NCBI RefSeq assembly: GCF_016086655.4
Contig: NC_052143.2
Location: 26,675,886-26,739,885, forward strand
Source of the DNA: Lepeophtheirus salmonis
Lineage: Eukaryota > Arthropoda > Copepoda > Siphonostomatoida > Caligidae
Length of the DNA: 64,000 nt
Direction: 5' to 3'
In this document: positions 33,293-45,080 of the stretch, piece by piece
Layout: every line of letters starts with the position of its first letter
Position numbering within the stretch: position 1 is the stretch's first letter
The notes under the pieces: model-generated
Told to the model about the DNA's origin: nothing
The model's database searches: none
Seen by the model: only the letters and a program-made list of their open reading frames with translations
Translations under genes and position numbers: made by a program

Positions 33293-34813
33293 TTTAATGC
33301 AAATATAAGTCATATTAAAGGGAAGAGTTTGAATTGAGATACTCGGTACTTCTATTTTATACCTGATGTAGATGGATTTTTTCTTCCGTAAATTAGAATA
33401 TAGGTATCGACATCAACTCATTGCTCTAATAAATTCATTACTTTACAATTGTATATTCAAGACACTCGCTTCCTACTTTAAATTTGGTGTACAAGATTTG
33501 GAGGAAGATATCATGGCTCAATCTTCTTTAATGGAATCATCATTTTTTATTTATAAAGATACAAATTAAGATAAAGGATCGTGATAGTGACTTCTAACCT
33601 GTCTCAAGAATGAACACATCCGTCACTCCAGAGCTATTTGAATTTCCAATATAGGAACTATCTCTTACCTCTGCTATTTTTTATAATAATAATTAAAGTC
33701 ATTATATGACAACTATCTCTTAGTTTGGAAAACTACCCCAAAATTCCACTTCCAGGACATCCATCCTCCATCCTATTGATTCCTGAGACATTAATCCTCA
33801 AAGATCACCTTAACAACTAACCCCCCTCCCTCTCCATTCCTTTTGATTCGTTCTTTTGAGTTAATTTAAGTGGATGTTTCCTATTCATCCTACGTGTGTT
33901 ACTAGTGTAAATACTCTTGATTCCTTTATATTTTCTATCTCTTCTAGTCTAAATTATAAATGTGCTTTAAAATAATTATTTTTTTTAATTTATTTATTTT
34001 GTTTTTATTTCATTATCGTCTTTAAATGTTTATATAAATAAAATATGTATATATATATATATATTATATTGTTTAAATCAAATTAGCAAAATAATTAATA
34101 AAGTATTCTTTAAATCAATATATCAATGAATTTACTTTTAAATTTACCTTCGTATTTTAAACATTACTACTTGTTGACTTATGGAAGTAGACCACAAGTA
34201 ATAAAGAAATAAGTTTATAACCTCATTATAAAAAGTAGAGTAAGTTACTCCAACTAACGCTACTATTAGTTTTGTTATGTAGTTTTTTTTTTTTTTTTTT
34301 TTTTTTTGACTAGTTGAGGTGAAAAGTTTTGAAGCCACGACCTGCATTTATCGGAAATTACATTTTAGTTTAGAGAACAATGATTTGGCTACATAGCCAG
34401 AAACGACGAACACAATGGAAATTTCAGCAAAAGTAACTTCTTTATACTACTAATAAAAAAATCTTGTAGCCTTGTGTTTAAAAAAAAAACTTAAGTCGTA
34501 TATAGATTCGTCAGAGATTTTGTAGATAATTTTAGTGGTAGACCAGGTTTGGAGGTTTTTCCTAAAAATTTGGATGAATATTTCTAAATTATCTATTTTA
34601 CCTATGCCGCATTAATTTGTAATTGAAAAATAATCTAGAAAATTTCAATAAAAGAAGAAAAAATAGTCATGAATACCCCATGGACCCCAGCCACGACGTC
34701 AAATAACATAAACCTAAAAAATGTTCAAAGAATAAATTCACCTCTATTTCGTATTCTATTATATAATGGTACATATATATATTATATAATTCAATAAGCT
34801 TAGCCTTCTTTCT

Positions 34814-34846
<33 letters not shown>

Positions 34847-35400
34847 TCTTGCGGACCACTCTCTAAGTGCAAGTAATATTTTTAGTCCAAATAGTATCCA
34901 ATAATATTGTATAAATAAAACTCGATTTGTAGACTCAAGTTATATATTGCTTCCAAAAAAGGTTTTCTTCTAAAAGAGAGGGGAAATCTTAGCAATACCC
35001 TTGCTAACATTGTTGTGTTTTTGTTCTGAGGTATTTGATATTTTTATTAATGTTACGAGCGAAAAAAAGTAGCATGATTAATGTTATCTTTTTGTCTTTT
35101 TGTCTCATAGAAACCTTTCATAATGGCTCTATTCTTTGATCACTCACTTTAAAAAAAAACACGACTATTAATCATTCCTTAACAGAAGCATAAAATGTGA
35201 CCAAGCAAAAGTATATTTTCCCCTTGTTTGTATGCTGCAGGTAATCATGTAAGTCTAAAAATTATGCCTTCCTATTTGGATATCAAAATTTGCAATTTGT
35301 TCTAGAGACTGGGGACCCAAAAACAGAAGCCCATTATTATAATCTATCCATGTTATTTTTTAAAATGATATTTCATTACTTCTCATTCAAATTTAGATTC
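33293..35400. other. AT-rich stretch with partial D-repeat unit and long homopolymers
   Basis: At about 33318-33400 a second partial copy of the internal D segment occurs (AGGGAAGAGTTTGAATTGAG, then CTCGGTACTTCT and TAGATGGAT). T25 at 34283-34307 and A30 at 34815-34844. A short TTCACCTCTATTTCGTATTC word near 34740 echoes family D (33170). No gene is supported. Confidence 0.5.
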
Positions 35401-35404
35401 TCTC

Positions 35405-35519
35405 CGAGCTACGACCGTGACAGCGTGGTATGCTATGGGCATGACCTTCATTTTCAAGAGCTTCCAATCTGTTTGCTGGCATGTAGAGGATGTTATTGCT
35501 CATGAAGGACATATTGAAT
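35405..35519 (+). pseudogene. Family M1 transposase, carboxy-terminal remnant (copy 3)
   Basis: The frame reads LRATTVTAWYAMGMTFIFKS, FQSVCWHVEDVIAHEGHIE and then TAA at 35517-35519. It lines up with the RAANMTAWYA segment of the 17.3-kb copy and the GGHIE end of the 9.2-kb copy. Only the last ~38 codons survive, on the opposite strand to the other two copies, with the sequence before them unrelated. Confidence 0.7.
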
Positions 35520-37577
35520 AAAAAAATATAGCTAAAGATAGTATTCAAACATCATAATTTGTTTTTTGAGTTTTCTTTTCTTGTATTCATGAAAATCACA
35601 CTTTTTGGAATGTAGTAATGCTAATGTTGGGTCCAAACTCTGTGCATGTATATATTTTTAGTAAAATCTTTATAATTTTTTAAGTCCCTGTTTGTTTTCT
35701 GATTATCAATGGTAGCATATTTTTTTAAAAAATCAGATAAAATTATTTATTCGAAAATAAAATAAAAACCTAAAAAGAGCAATTTCTATACCCCTTTCAT
35801 TTGATTTAAATTGGACAATCTCCAATATTGCATGTATAATGTTCCATATTTGAAATCAAGATTAAATTTTGACGATAATATTATGTAAAAAGTGTACAAC
35901 TGAGCTTTTTTTTCTGAATAATTGTCTCAAATCTGCAGAAATTCTCGAAAATATTTAATAATTATAAGCAAAAAAATACAAAACCTGGTCCGATATTGAG
36001 TAATAATGAGAAAGAATCAAAATGTTATGTGGTTGTTTTATACACAGGAAGCTCAAAATTTGAGTACAACTATTATAGAAGAGAGTCTATAGATGGAATG
36101 ATATGGAGGCTTACACTGTTTGTGTGACTGACATTCCCTCACTAAACAAATTATTTATAAATTCTTACTTAACAAATTTAGATTAATTGCAAAGTAAGTC
36201 AGTGGGTACAAGGTATAGCACAAACCTCTGCCTAAAATAATTTTTCCTAAAATAGAACAACCAATCACAATATTTTTAGTAATAAACATGCCTTAATTTT
36301 TTTCAAAGTAAAAGTCGTTCTGCGATTTTTTAACATGAGACCTTTCCAAAATTTTATAACGTCTTATTGTTAACATGTATGACGATCCAAAATAGTTTCA
36401 CCAATTTGATTTTTACCTTTTCAACATTACTGGTTATAAGCAAAAAGTAGGTAAAAAAAAGAAAAAAATGCCAACTTTGATGGCAAAGGTAAGAAATGAG
36501 ATTCTAAGAACTCTGAAAAGAGATAGTAAATCTTTTTCTTGAAAAAATGATTATCATTCACATTCCTTCTTTGTGCCTTCTAGTGGATAAGCCCTTGTTT
36601 TTTTTAAAAATTATTAAAGGAAAATCTACCATTAGTCAAAATGGTAAAATGAAGAGTAAAATTTGTAACGTTGAATTGTTAGTAAGAATGAAAAATATCG
36701 CCTCATTCTTTCTAATTACATTCAATTAATAGACCATTCAAGTAAAAGTACTGAACATATGATCCATTTTTCAACACCTCTTGTTATTTCCATTTGACAA
36801 TTTGTAATAATAAACACTGGAGTTGATATTGTTAAATGAACAGGTACAGAGTGACACGGTGGAATTTCTCCCCCCTTCCACTTATTAAGTTATTAATTAC
36901 TTATTAAAAACTTATAAAGATCTTTAACATCAAAATTACAGTAACGGATTACACGAAACCGAAAATTCGCATCATAAATCTATTTACATTTCAGGCGCCT
37001 GGCTTTCGTTTTCCCATTTATCGAAGAAAAACTTTAAAATATCAAATACTTTGTCTTTGTGGGTACGCATTTTTGAATGGTACTCAAACAATACTATGTC
37101 AAAATATCAAAAAATTGTTTGATAAGTTTTTTTCAGTAGAAAATCTTATCTTTCTAACACCATCTAGCGTAAACCGGTTCTAAAATACACATTACTAAAT
37201 TATTTTTAGGAAATTAACGGATTTCTTTTTACCAAATATGTTATAATTAGAAACTGAAGACTCACATATATATATATATATATACATTAATAAAGCAAAA
37301 TTTGTCTGAATGCACCTATGTAGGTACACTAGAAGGTATCTTTAGTACCATCAACTCTAGCTTCTTTAGAAATAAAAATATGTTCCATTAACAAAATTAG
37401 GGTTTTTCATTATGTAACCGTGAGATCATTTTGAGTATTCACTACTCGGTGAGTTGATACAATTCGACTGAATTGAGTGTAGCACCTGATTCTTTGTAAA
37501 CAAAAATAGCGATTTGTCATTAGTTCCATTTTAGACCCATCTAGTGAGAAAAAAATTTAGTAGGTATGTAATTTGAA
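35520..37577. other. AT-rich stretch, no supported gene
   Basis: At 37283 the word ATTAATAAAGCAAAATTTGT (then CTGAATGC) repeats the core found in family B and in the 25.7-kb hairpin. A minus-strand 31-codon fragment ending near 37000 (MRTHKDKVFDILKFFFDKWE) looks coding-like but matches no family I know. A TA microsatellite lies at 37267-37285. Confidence 0.45.
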
Positions 37578-37950
37578 CAGTCATTTTTGATCTAAGAAAT
37601 AACAATGTAGCCATTATAATGAAATATTGCAGGTGTTTTGAATGAAACTTTGAAGGCGCTCTTGAAAATAAAATAAAATGTGCACATTATATAAACTATA
37701 AATTAAGAAATGCGAATTGAAACGAGGTTTAGCAACGAAAGATCAGCCATGTCCCGCTGTAGAGATTTTCTTGGTGATTAGGTCATTAATTTTTTCCCTC
37801 AGTCTGTTATTGTTATTCTTTCATTCTTGAAAAAAAAAAAAAAGAGTTATTGAGTAATTGAATGTAAAAATGTGGTTATGATGAACGGAGAGTAACACAT
37901 TTTTGGGAAGTTATCTTTTATATTAGTAAAACAAAGTTATTTAGCTCTTA
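37578..37950 (+). repeat. Dispersed repeat family B, copy 2
   Basis: Begins TCATTTTTGATCTAAGAAAT then AACAATGTAG, nearly the same as copy 4 at 48398. It continues with GAGGTTTAGCAACGAAAG, TTATTCTTTCATTCTTGA, GAACGGAGAGTAACAC and GTTATCTTTTATATTAGTAA. Confidence 0.75.
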
Positions 37951-38439
37951 CAATCGGGTCAATACATATTTTTAATTAATTTATCAATTTGAAATATTCA
38001 GCCAAGGTAGAAAATATAATATTATAATTCTATTATGAATCCGCTCTCTACGACCTACTTATAAGATATCCGTGACCTACTTTTTAGTCTCCACTCACCC
38101 ATATTCATACGTTTATCATACACATTCTATTCTACATTCTTACAAAATTTAGATATATGCAATAAAAATGTAAATAGGGTTAGGGTTCTCCCGATATTCG
38201 TCAAGGCCACTTTTATATATATATATATCTACCAAGTTAAAAAAATAAAAATATTTATAAAACTATGTACTGAAATGTTTTGTTAATATTTTATTTATAC
38301 TTATTGAAATATAAAATTTTATTTTATTTTATTTAATCAAATACAATTAATTGAGTTATTTTTTAAGTTCATCCTCTGCCACAACAGGAAATCAATTTGA
38401 AAAAAAGTATAATGGAATGCATATCAATGAAGATAAGTT

Positions 38440-39177
38440 ATTTAAAGTTTGAAACTGCGGCAACGACCCATATCTCTAGACTGAACCATAAGTTCGAACA
38501 TACCCGATGAATATCTGCCTTATTAATTAATCCCCCACTCATGTTCAATGAAGGTCTTGTAAGCGTTAATGTTGGGGTGATTAGCTAGACAAGCCTTCAG
38601 TTTGATTACACACCAAAAATAGTAATCACGGGATCTGAGAGTGAGATCAAAAGATCTTTTGTTCATTAGTTTTCAAAGTTGCCCAAAGTTACACTTATCC
38701 TGAAGGTGGGGAATGGGACCTTGTTCCACTACTAAACATAACTCTCAATTTCGATAATTTTCTTTGATCCAGGCATAAAATTATATAAACGTAGAGTAAT
38801 CTAGCAGAATTTTTATTCCAACATAATAATATAACGGGAGTAATTGGTAGAAAAAAAAAGGTCATCGTCATTTTTTACTCCGTTATTTAAGAAAGGAATA
38901 ATGAAAAACAAGCTAAGCTGCATACTTGATTATTCCATGTGTCTCGAATTTTTGATAATCCAGGATATCACGACTTCGTAGAAGTACTACTTCACTTTTT
39001 GCCCTATCTCACCCAAAATCATCCCTTCGAATATCTTCCTCGATGGTTTGAATCACTTCAATATTCACAACAATAGCTTAAAGTTGCCTAAATATAATAA
39101 TTTAATTTTCATTTACGTTCGATAATTATAAAGAGTTAAAAAAAATCCAAGGAAATTTTTTTCTTAGCGTCACCTTG
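38440..39177 (-). pseudogene. Tc1/mariner transposase remnant with one terminal repeat
   Basis: The minus strand reads KRSFDLTLRSRDYYFWCV, IKLKACLANHPNINAYKTFI, EHEWGIN and two stops. This is the carboxy-terminal SPDLTPxDYYLWGxxKxxV block (third acidic residue in RSRDYYF) and the L-x-x-x-I-x-x-EI helix of IS630-type enzymes. Further upstream, 38960-39060 gives broken charged frames (EVIQTIEEDIRRDDF). The outer end reads CAAGGTGACGCTAAGAAAAA inward from 39177, with TA at 39178-39179 outside, a plausible terminal repeat. No second end was found; TACAGAGTGACACGG at 36851 is a weak candidate. Confidence 0.6.
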
Positions 39178-39619
39178 TACATAAACTTCCTGAATTGAAT
39201 TGAATAGTTTTTTACAATGCAAAATAAGGTCTTTGTTATTTCATAGTCCATCTAAACCATTGGTACAATATATAAACCCTCATTTATTAAATTATGTTAT
39301 TAAGATAAAAGGAGCAACATTTGGATTTAAATGTTTGTGAGTTATCAGATTGTATGTATATAAAAAAAGGGTACTTCAATAATTTATACAGAAACAATGA
39401 TATGCATTAAAATGGATTATTTTTAGGGCGGTTATAGAAGTACCGGGCTTTACTTTGAGATAGCAGATAGTTGCTTATAAAAAATCACTGTATTAAAAAC
39501 TACATAATCTATTAACCTTATTTTTCAATTTGAAAGGCGATACGCTGTTTATTATTTGTTTGGTAGCCATCAATAGTGAACGATGTCTGTAAATTTGGTC
39601 AAGTAAAGGAAATTGGGCA
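39178..39619. other. AT-rich spacer
   Basis: No gene or repeat recognised. Confidence 0.5.
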
Positions 39620-39960
39620 TCGTTAAGTAATATAATACTTTTATTTGAAAGTCCTCATCCCAACCAATAAAAAATCTGAACTGGATGATACTCTGAGTGA
39701 GATTACTTATTCGTTTACAAAAGTGAAATTTTGGATAGCTGAGTTGAAACAAAGTTATATGAACTAAGCCGACGAGCATTACAGTGATGACTTCAAAAAT
39801 TTTGAAGAAAATCCACAAAGCGGCTCTCATGGATCGAGGCTTGACGGTTTTGGGCATTCTGAAAAGTGCGATATATCACATTTTAACTGGAAATATGGAC
39901 ATGAAAGAGCTGTAAATAAGATGTTTTTCATAGCAACAGGATACAATTTTTGAAAATATT
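39620..39960 (+). pseudogene. Mariner transposase amino-terminal remnant
   Basis: One frame gives SELDDTLSEITYSFTKVKFW and IAELKQSYMN, corresponding to the first helix-turn-helix of SETMAR/mariner enzymes (GDSYSTVKNWVAEFKRGRTS). The other gives MDRGLTVLGILKSAIYHILT then GNMDMKELC, matching DRRLTVREIAEAVGIS-x-x-VYHILxExLxMRKLC. They join by a frameshift. Nothing of the catalytic domain follows. The same words are open on the minus strand (39570-39857), which I treat as a shadow. Confidence 0.68.
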
Positions 39961-41269
39961 ATTTTTTTTTCAAGAATTCCCTTTTTTTTAATGTATAAAA
40001 CAAAAAAAAAAGAATCTTTATTATCATAAATTTTTTGGGTTTTCTTTGTTTAGTCAATTACTTCTGGGACGGCCTTCTTAAATAAATTTATAATACAGTT
40101 ACCTTCATTTTTCACTAAATTTTGGATAAGGAGTTGATAAAAACCAACTCCCAAATTAGAATAAAATAATTCAAATTATAACACGTTTATAATGCCATAA
40201 AATATCCTCTTCACTATAAACTTTTTTACGTCCATATGTTGGAAATTAAAGACTTATAAAAATGTTGGAATAATTTTTCCCCTCTCTTCAATGATAATAA
40301 AATAAAGTTTAATTCCCTCATTGATATTTAATTTTTGGTAAAGAAGGTTAAGTTTTTTTTGACAGTAATAAAACTTGCTTTAATGTGTCTAATAATAATG
40401 GCTAAATAAAAGCGTGAAAGACAAACATAATTAGATTATGTTTGTTAGAGGTTTATAAGGCACTTGCAGCAGAATTGTTTTCTTGAAAATAGTCTTTTAT
40501 TTTAATAATTTATTTGTTTAAACACTTTTTACGTATTTTGTAAGTTGACAAAAATGTTTATAACACAAGGACCAATTATATAGGGTCATAATTTCTAAGA
40601 GTAAATGAAGGCCAAGAATTGAATTTATTTTTAAGTGCAGAATCCAAAAGTAATTTCAATTTTTAAGTATATTGTCGGCTTTCATAAATATCAGAGATTA
40701 AAGTAATTTGTCCAGAATAACTATGATAATTGTTATTATTGTTCAAAGTCATTTTTTACCCTTAAGACAATCACCAAATTAAAATAAAATACGATGAATA
40801 AAACGGATGTAAAAGGGTTTTTTATGATTTCAAAAGTGTTTTTATTACTTCAATATGTAACCAGACATAAAAGCAGAAAAGTGAAAAAAACAACACTCTT
40901 TTTCATTAATAATTAATATAATAATACCCCACTTTGTACAAATTTAAATAAAATAATTATATTTAACTCATTTGTAATCTCAAAATATACTAATTTGTCT
41001 CATGAGTCCTTCACAAAAGTTAATAAAGAATGACGACCGACTTAAAAAATTGAATAAGTACCACCTATGGCATACTGGATATGTTATATGGCAAAATCTT
41101 TAAGAGTAAAAAATGTATGGAACAAAGTTATCTAAAATTGTATTCATATCTATCGACAAATAAATTTTTGTTATCCATATGGATATGTGTGTCTATGTAC
41201 TACGTTCAGTCATTTTTGAGTTTATCATAGGATTACATAGATACTTGATTTAAAAAATAATAATATAAT
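39961..41269. other. AT-rich stretch, no supported gene
   Basis: Only A/T-rich sequence with short open frames. Nothing matched. Confidence 0.5.
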
Positions 41270-41600
41270 GGAGCGTGCGCATCATATTTAAGAAATGGGG
41301 AATTCATATTTTATAGAATATAAGTTGAGTGAGTACAACTTTTTAAGAAAGCGTGTGTGTAGCCAAAGCTCATTTTAAAAAAGAAAAAAAAGTACAATAT
41401 ATAAATTAACTGCTTAGATTTAGCAACATGTGTGTGTAGGGAAAATACAGTCAGGTAACGGCTCTTGTGACTAAAGTACTTTCTGGCTCCTCAAGTCATG
41501 TTAATTTTTTTTTTCAAGTTGTTCCCATTATCTTTTCATTCTTGAGGAAGGAACATGTAAAATTTGAGTAACTAGTAGTGTTGTGTACGCATTTATTTAT
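41270..41600 (+). repeat. Dispersed repeat family B, copy 3
   Basis: Contains GATTTAGCAACATGTGTGTG, CTAAAGTACTTTCTGGCTCC, CAAGTTGTTCCCATT-type and TTTTCATTCTTGAGGAAGGA then ACATG, in the order seen in copies 4 and 5. It ends just upstream of the T2 element. Confidence 0.65.
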
Positions 41601-41788
41601 TCAGTCTTCTCCAATCAAGTCTTAGGCCCGGTTCTATTGATCCTTTGGCCTGTCACTCCTTGGGACCGGTGCTTAGAACTTTCATTCTTTAGGACCGCAT
41701 TATAACTGTCGTACCTTGGAATTTTTAATACAAATATCGATGGTTTATTAAGCCAAATAAGATATAACAGATATCCATTAAGAGATAA

Positions 41789-42533
41789 CGAGTGGTCCAT
41801 TGAAATCTGAACGCTTACTAATTTAATAATGAATGAAAGTTCAGTGACTAAAATTAACTCATATTTCGATATATTAAAGCATAAACAAATCGTGAGAAAA
41901 CAAAACAAACTGGAGCTCTTTAGCTTACGTACAAGTTGATAAAATGACACTTAAACGTGATCGAGGAATTTCCATTCGCACACTCCAAGTAGTCTTCAAT
42001 TCCAAGAGGGCCCATGCAAGAGATCTTGGGGTTTCACACCAGACTGTCAAGAGGGCTATCAAAAAAGTGGGTGGAAAGTACGTTGAGAGAGTGGAGAAAC
42101 CACTTTTGACACCAGCAATGAAAGAAACCTTTGTTGCAAGACTATTTTGATTGAGTTTTAAATTATTATTGTGAGTTCTTTTGAATTATTTTCGACACTT
42201 TTTGGCCACCATACAGCCATTACACTAACCCTTCTGTTTATACCTTCTTGATGGATGTCGAAGAAAATGCCTACAATGTTCTTCAACCAAGCACTGAGGC
42301 CCTCAAAGTCACTGTCAGTCAGTACTGGGACGCCATGACAGAGTACTACTTCCGGAGTGGGTACGAGGGATTTTGCGTCGCCTGGAAGTCATCATTGACG
42401 CTAAAGGCGGCTACATTTATGATGAAGAGACCTCAGATACACATCTATTTATAGTATTAATTTTGTTGAAATTATATTCTTTATTTTGTTGAAGTTTATA
42501 ATTCAAAGTGTTCAGATTCTAATGGACCACTCT
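41789..42533 (+). mobile_element. Family T2 Tc1-like element, copy 2, TIR-bounded and internally deleted
   Basis: The left end GAGTGGTCCATTGAAATCTG then AAC and the right end, read inward, GAGTGGTCCATTAGAATCTG then AAC are terminal inverted repeats of about 24 bp with two mismatches; TA lies at or within two bases of each outer end. Length about 745 bp. Left and right flanking blocks match copy 1 at 20475-21235, so the family had at least two insertions. Confidence 0.9.
41944..42440 (+). pseudogene. Internally deleted transposase of T2 copy 2
   Basis: The ATG at 41944 gives MTLKRDRGISIRTLQVVFNS, HARDLGVSHQTVKRAIKKVG and VEKPLLTPAMKE (helix-turn-helix, then the KxPLLTxxxKE linker). After KETFVARLF the catalytic core is lost. 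The frame at about 42207 reads WPPYSHYTNPSVYTFLMDVE, AYNVLQPSTEALKVTVSQYW and DAMTEYYFRSG, the third-block region (SPDANPLDYxxW in the family; both acidic residues replaced). After a shift, ILRRLEVIIDAKGGYIYD ends the protein. About 140 codons are missing. The amino-terminal domain is still open and is the best-preserved DNA-binding domain in this family. Confidence 0.86.
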
Positions 42534-42614
42534 AAATATTTCAATAAATATTAATGTTTTCATTATAATGTAACTTAATAAAAATATATTATATTTTTAT
42601 TCTATTATTTAAAT

Positions 42615-42705
42615 AAAAAGGAAAAGAACCCTTCATGACATCACGAGAAGTCGATTTAAGGAATGAAAATTGGGACTGGACTGCGGTCCACAAGACTAGT
42701 AACTA
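42615..42705. repeat. Fragment related to the 9.64-kb and 56.24-kb repeats
   Basis: GACATCACGAGAAGTCGATT, GGGACTGGACTGCGGTCCAC and AAGACTAGTAAC parallel the 9635-9758 fragment in the same order. The inner GGACTG-CGGTCC palindrome also resembles the centre of the 56243-56472 MITE. Confidence 0.45.
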
Positions 42706-42825
42706 GAGATGTGTTTGTGCTCATCAAAAACGGAATAAAACTGAAGATTTCTAGAGGAGCTATTTTCTATCTCATTAAATCACAGTTTGTCTGTCCCTAA
42801 TAACTCTAGACAATACCGGATACCA
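42706..42825 (+). repeat. Dispersed repeat family B, copy 6 (3' end only)
   Basis: GATGTGTTTGTGCTCATC-A, AAAACGGA, ATCTCATTAAATCACAGTTT then GTCTGTCC and CTAATAACTCTAGA correspond to the downstream third of family B. Confidence 0.5.
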
Positions 42826-43821
42826 GGATATGCATTCCGAGTAGATATTTATAAAGGCTCAAATTCAAAATCCTCAAATATGACATTGGGACCCAAACTA
42901 CATAATATATTGTTGCCCGTAATTAATATAGAATGAAACTTTGTATTTCGTTCTACTGTTCAAAAATAAATATTGGTTTTATATTATTCGTATAATAATG
43001 TTTGATCTTCCCATGGCATATATCATTTTTGATTTATCTATATCTTGAAATATTTATTAATTTTCTTTCCATGTACAATCATTTCATTTATTAGAGTAAA
43101 AAGTATACATATATTTATGACTTTTTATGTATATATATATGCATTATCCCATAAAACATTAAAATTATATTATACTTCACTATTAAACATAATTCATAGT
43201 TTAAGGATTTTAATGTATCTTATAGTTATACTAATATTAATAAATTTTTGTTTGTCCAAAAGACTTTAAATGAATGTGGTCTAATTTTGATCCGTGGTTG
43301 TAATATAAGGGCAAACTTATTATTAATATTAACATGCATACATATAAAAACATGGTTTCTGAGGTAAAATGTTAAATAATATTGACAAGTCGTAATTTGA
43401 GAAGAAATGTTATTACGTTTTATTATTATCTTCAAACATTTATATTTAATTTCGTATACCAAAAATAACTTGAATGGTTTTCCGATGGAACACAAACCTT
43501 TACCTTAAATCATTTTCCCTTAATCGTATCATTATTTTTGCTGTATCTTATTAGTTTGCAATGTTGAACATTTATAGAGTTTTTGTGTTACCTTTTGCCT
43601 TCTTTTTATACAAATAGATATTTAGTGCCTATATTATATTTAAATAATAAAACTAGTTTGAGTTATGTATATCAATATGTTCTTAAGTTTTGGTAGATTC
43701 TCAGTTTTAAACGGTTACCTTGACCTATAAAATTTTTTTTATGGTTTCTTACTGTTAACTTATATAATCTTTTAATAAAGTTTTATCAAATCAGTCGGTA
43801 ACTTTTTTAGCAAACCACTTA

Positions 43822-43856
<35 letters not shown>

Positions 43857-44299
43857 CTTCGTTGGCGGAGATAAAAAGTTAAAGAAATAATATAAGATTA
43901 TTTAAATTCAAAATTAATATTGGAAGTAGGTTATATAATAATTATATTAATATTGAGTCTACAACCTAACTCTTACATATACCAGGTGGACTAATATGAA
44001 ACTAGAAATGCAAGTTTATTGCATCAAAAATAATAAATACTATTTTATGCAAAGTATTGACCATCGCTAACTTTACATTTTCCACACCTGTTTGACAATT
44101 TGTTGATGAACCTGTTTTTTTTTTTTTGTTTTTTTTTTTAGCTAAACCAGCTATTTGGTCATTTTTGCACATCTTCATAACAAGTGCTGAGAAAGTTTGT
44201 GTCCCATCAATGTAAACAGCTAATGATCAGACTGAGTCAAGCCTGGTGAGAAAGTTGCAGGCAAAAGTACATATTTTACAATCAAACGTCTCTATCATT
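42826..44299. other. AT-rich stretch, no supported gene
   Basis: A31 run at 43823-43853 is followed directly by CTCCTTCGTTGGCGGAG. No gene recognised. The 43226-43495 and 43045-43269 open frames are low-complexity and overlapping. Confidence 0.45.
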
Positions 44300-44640
44300 T
44301 GTGGCGGTAGTGTTCTTGATTAATGGGTTTTCCAGATTTTAGCAGCTCATAGCAGTTTTCAAACCTTTTCGCGAGTTTTTACGCGTTCTTCGTTTCCCAC
44401 ATCTAAATTACCACCTTTGAATTTTCCAGCAACCGAAAGAACTGTGATTTACTGGAAGCATTCTTACTGTAAGCTTGGACAGTTATTCGATACGATTCTG
44501 AAGAAGTTTTCTTCAAATGGTAACAGACAATCAATACTGTCCGCAAAGTGGAGTTTCTAGGAACAAAATTCGATAAGTTCAACGCTATTACAGAAGTAAT
44601 TTTGGATAAAAATTTGTATTGGTGATAATGTAAAAACTTC
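44300..44640 (-). pseudogene. Mariner transposase amino-terminal remnant
   Basis: The minus strand reads LKKTSSESYRITVQAYSKNA, then FRLLENSK in one frame and AGKFKGGNLDVGNEERVKTR EKV in the next. This corresponds to the mariner start LLFxxxxKKTAAExxRxxVxxYGxxALSxxxCxxWFxxFKSGDFDVEDKERxGRPKK. The FK-GG-NLDV-x-NEER core is well kept. Two shifts and two stops follow, and no catalytic block was recognised in 44100-44290. Confidence 0.72.
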
Positions 44641-44854
44641 TTTGAAGTTGGAACAAAGAAAATGGTTGGTATAATGGCGGCAGATTAGCTATAGTCATAT
44701 ATACTCATATAGTCATATATATAGTCGATATACTGCTATAGTCATCTATGAGTATATTCCAATTTCATATTTACAGACCTTGTACAAATATACCTGGACC
44801 TTTTTAAAAATATTATTTTTTGAGTTTGATATACTTTTGCATTTTTCCCATGCT

Positions 44855-44975
44855 AAGGCAGGGTATAGGTCATATTTAGATCTCTAAAAAATGATTTTCG
44901 TGCTTTTCACATCTTAGAGCATAGGGAAAAATGTAGAAACATATCAAAATTCAAAAAAGTATATTTTGGAATAGG
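44855..44975 (+). repeat. Dispersed repeat family C, copy 2
   Basis: See copy 1 at 28428; shared words are TATAGGTCATATTTAGATC, GTGCTTTTCACATC and ATATCAAAATTCAAAAAA. Upstream, 44690-44760 holds a short degenerate ATAGTCATATA repeat. Confidence 0.55.
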
Positions 44976-45080
44976 TCTACTATTGTATTTATATACACTT
45001 GTAGGACATAAATAATGATTTTTTTCTTTACGAAGATAGAAATGTATTTTTACATTGACCATTTGTATATTTTAATTAGA

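Noticed and set aside
36851..36880. TACAGAGTGACACGG as the partner end of the 39177 terminal repeat
   Set aside because: Only a short partial match; the intervening 2.3 kb contains unrelated repeat B.
39570..39857. Minus-strand 95-codon frame
   Set aside because: Antisense to the mariner amino-terminal remnant on the plus strand.
41615..41950. Minus-strand 111-codon frame ending upstream of the T2 transposase
   Set aside because: No motif. Overlaps the T2 left terminal region and repeat-rich sequence.
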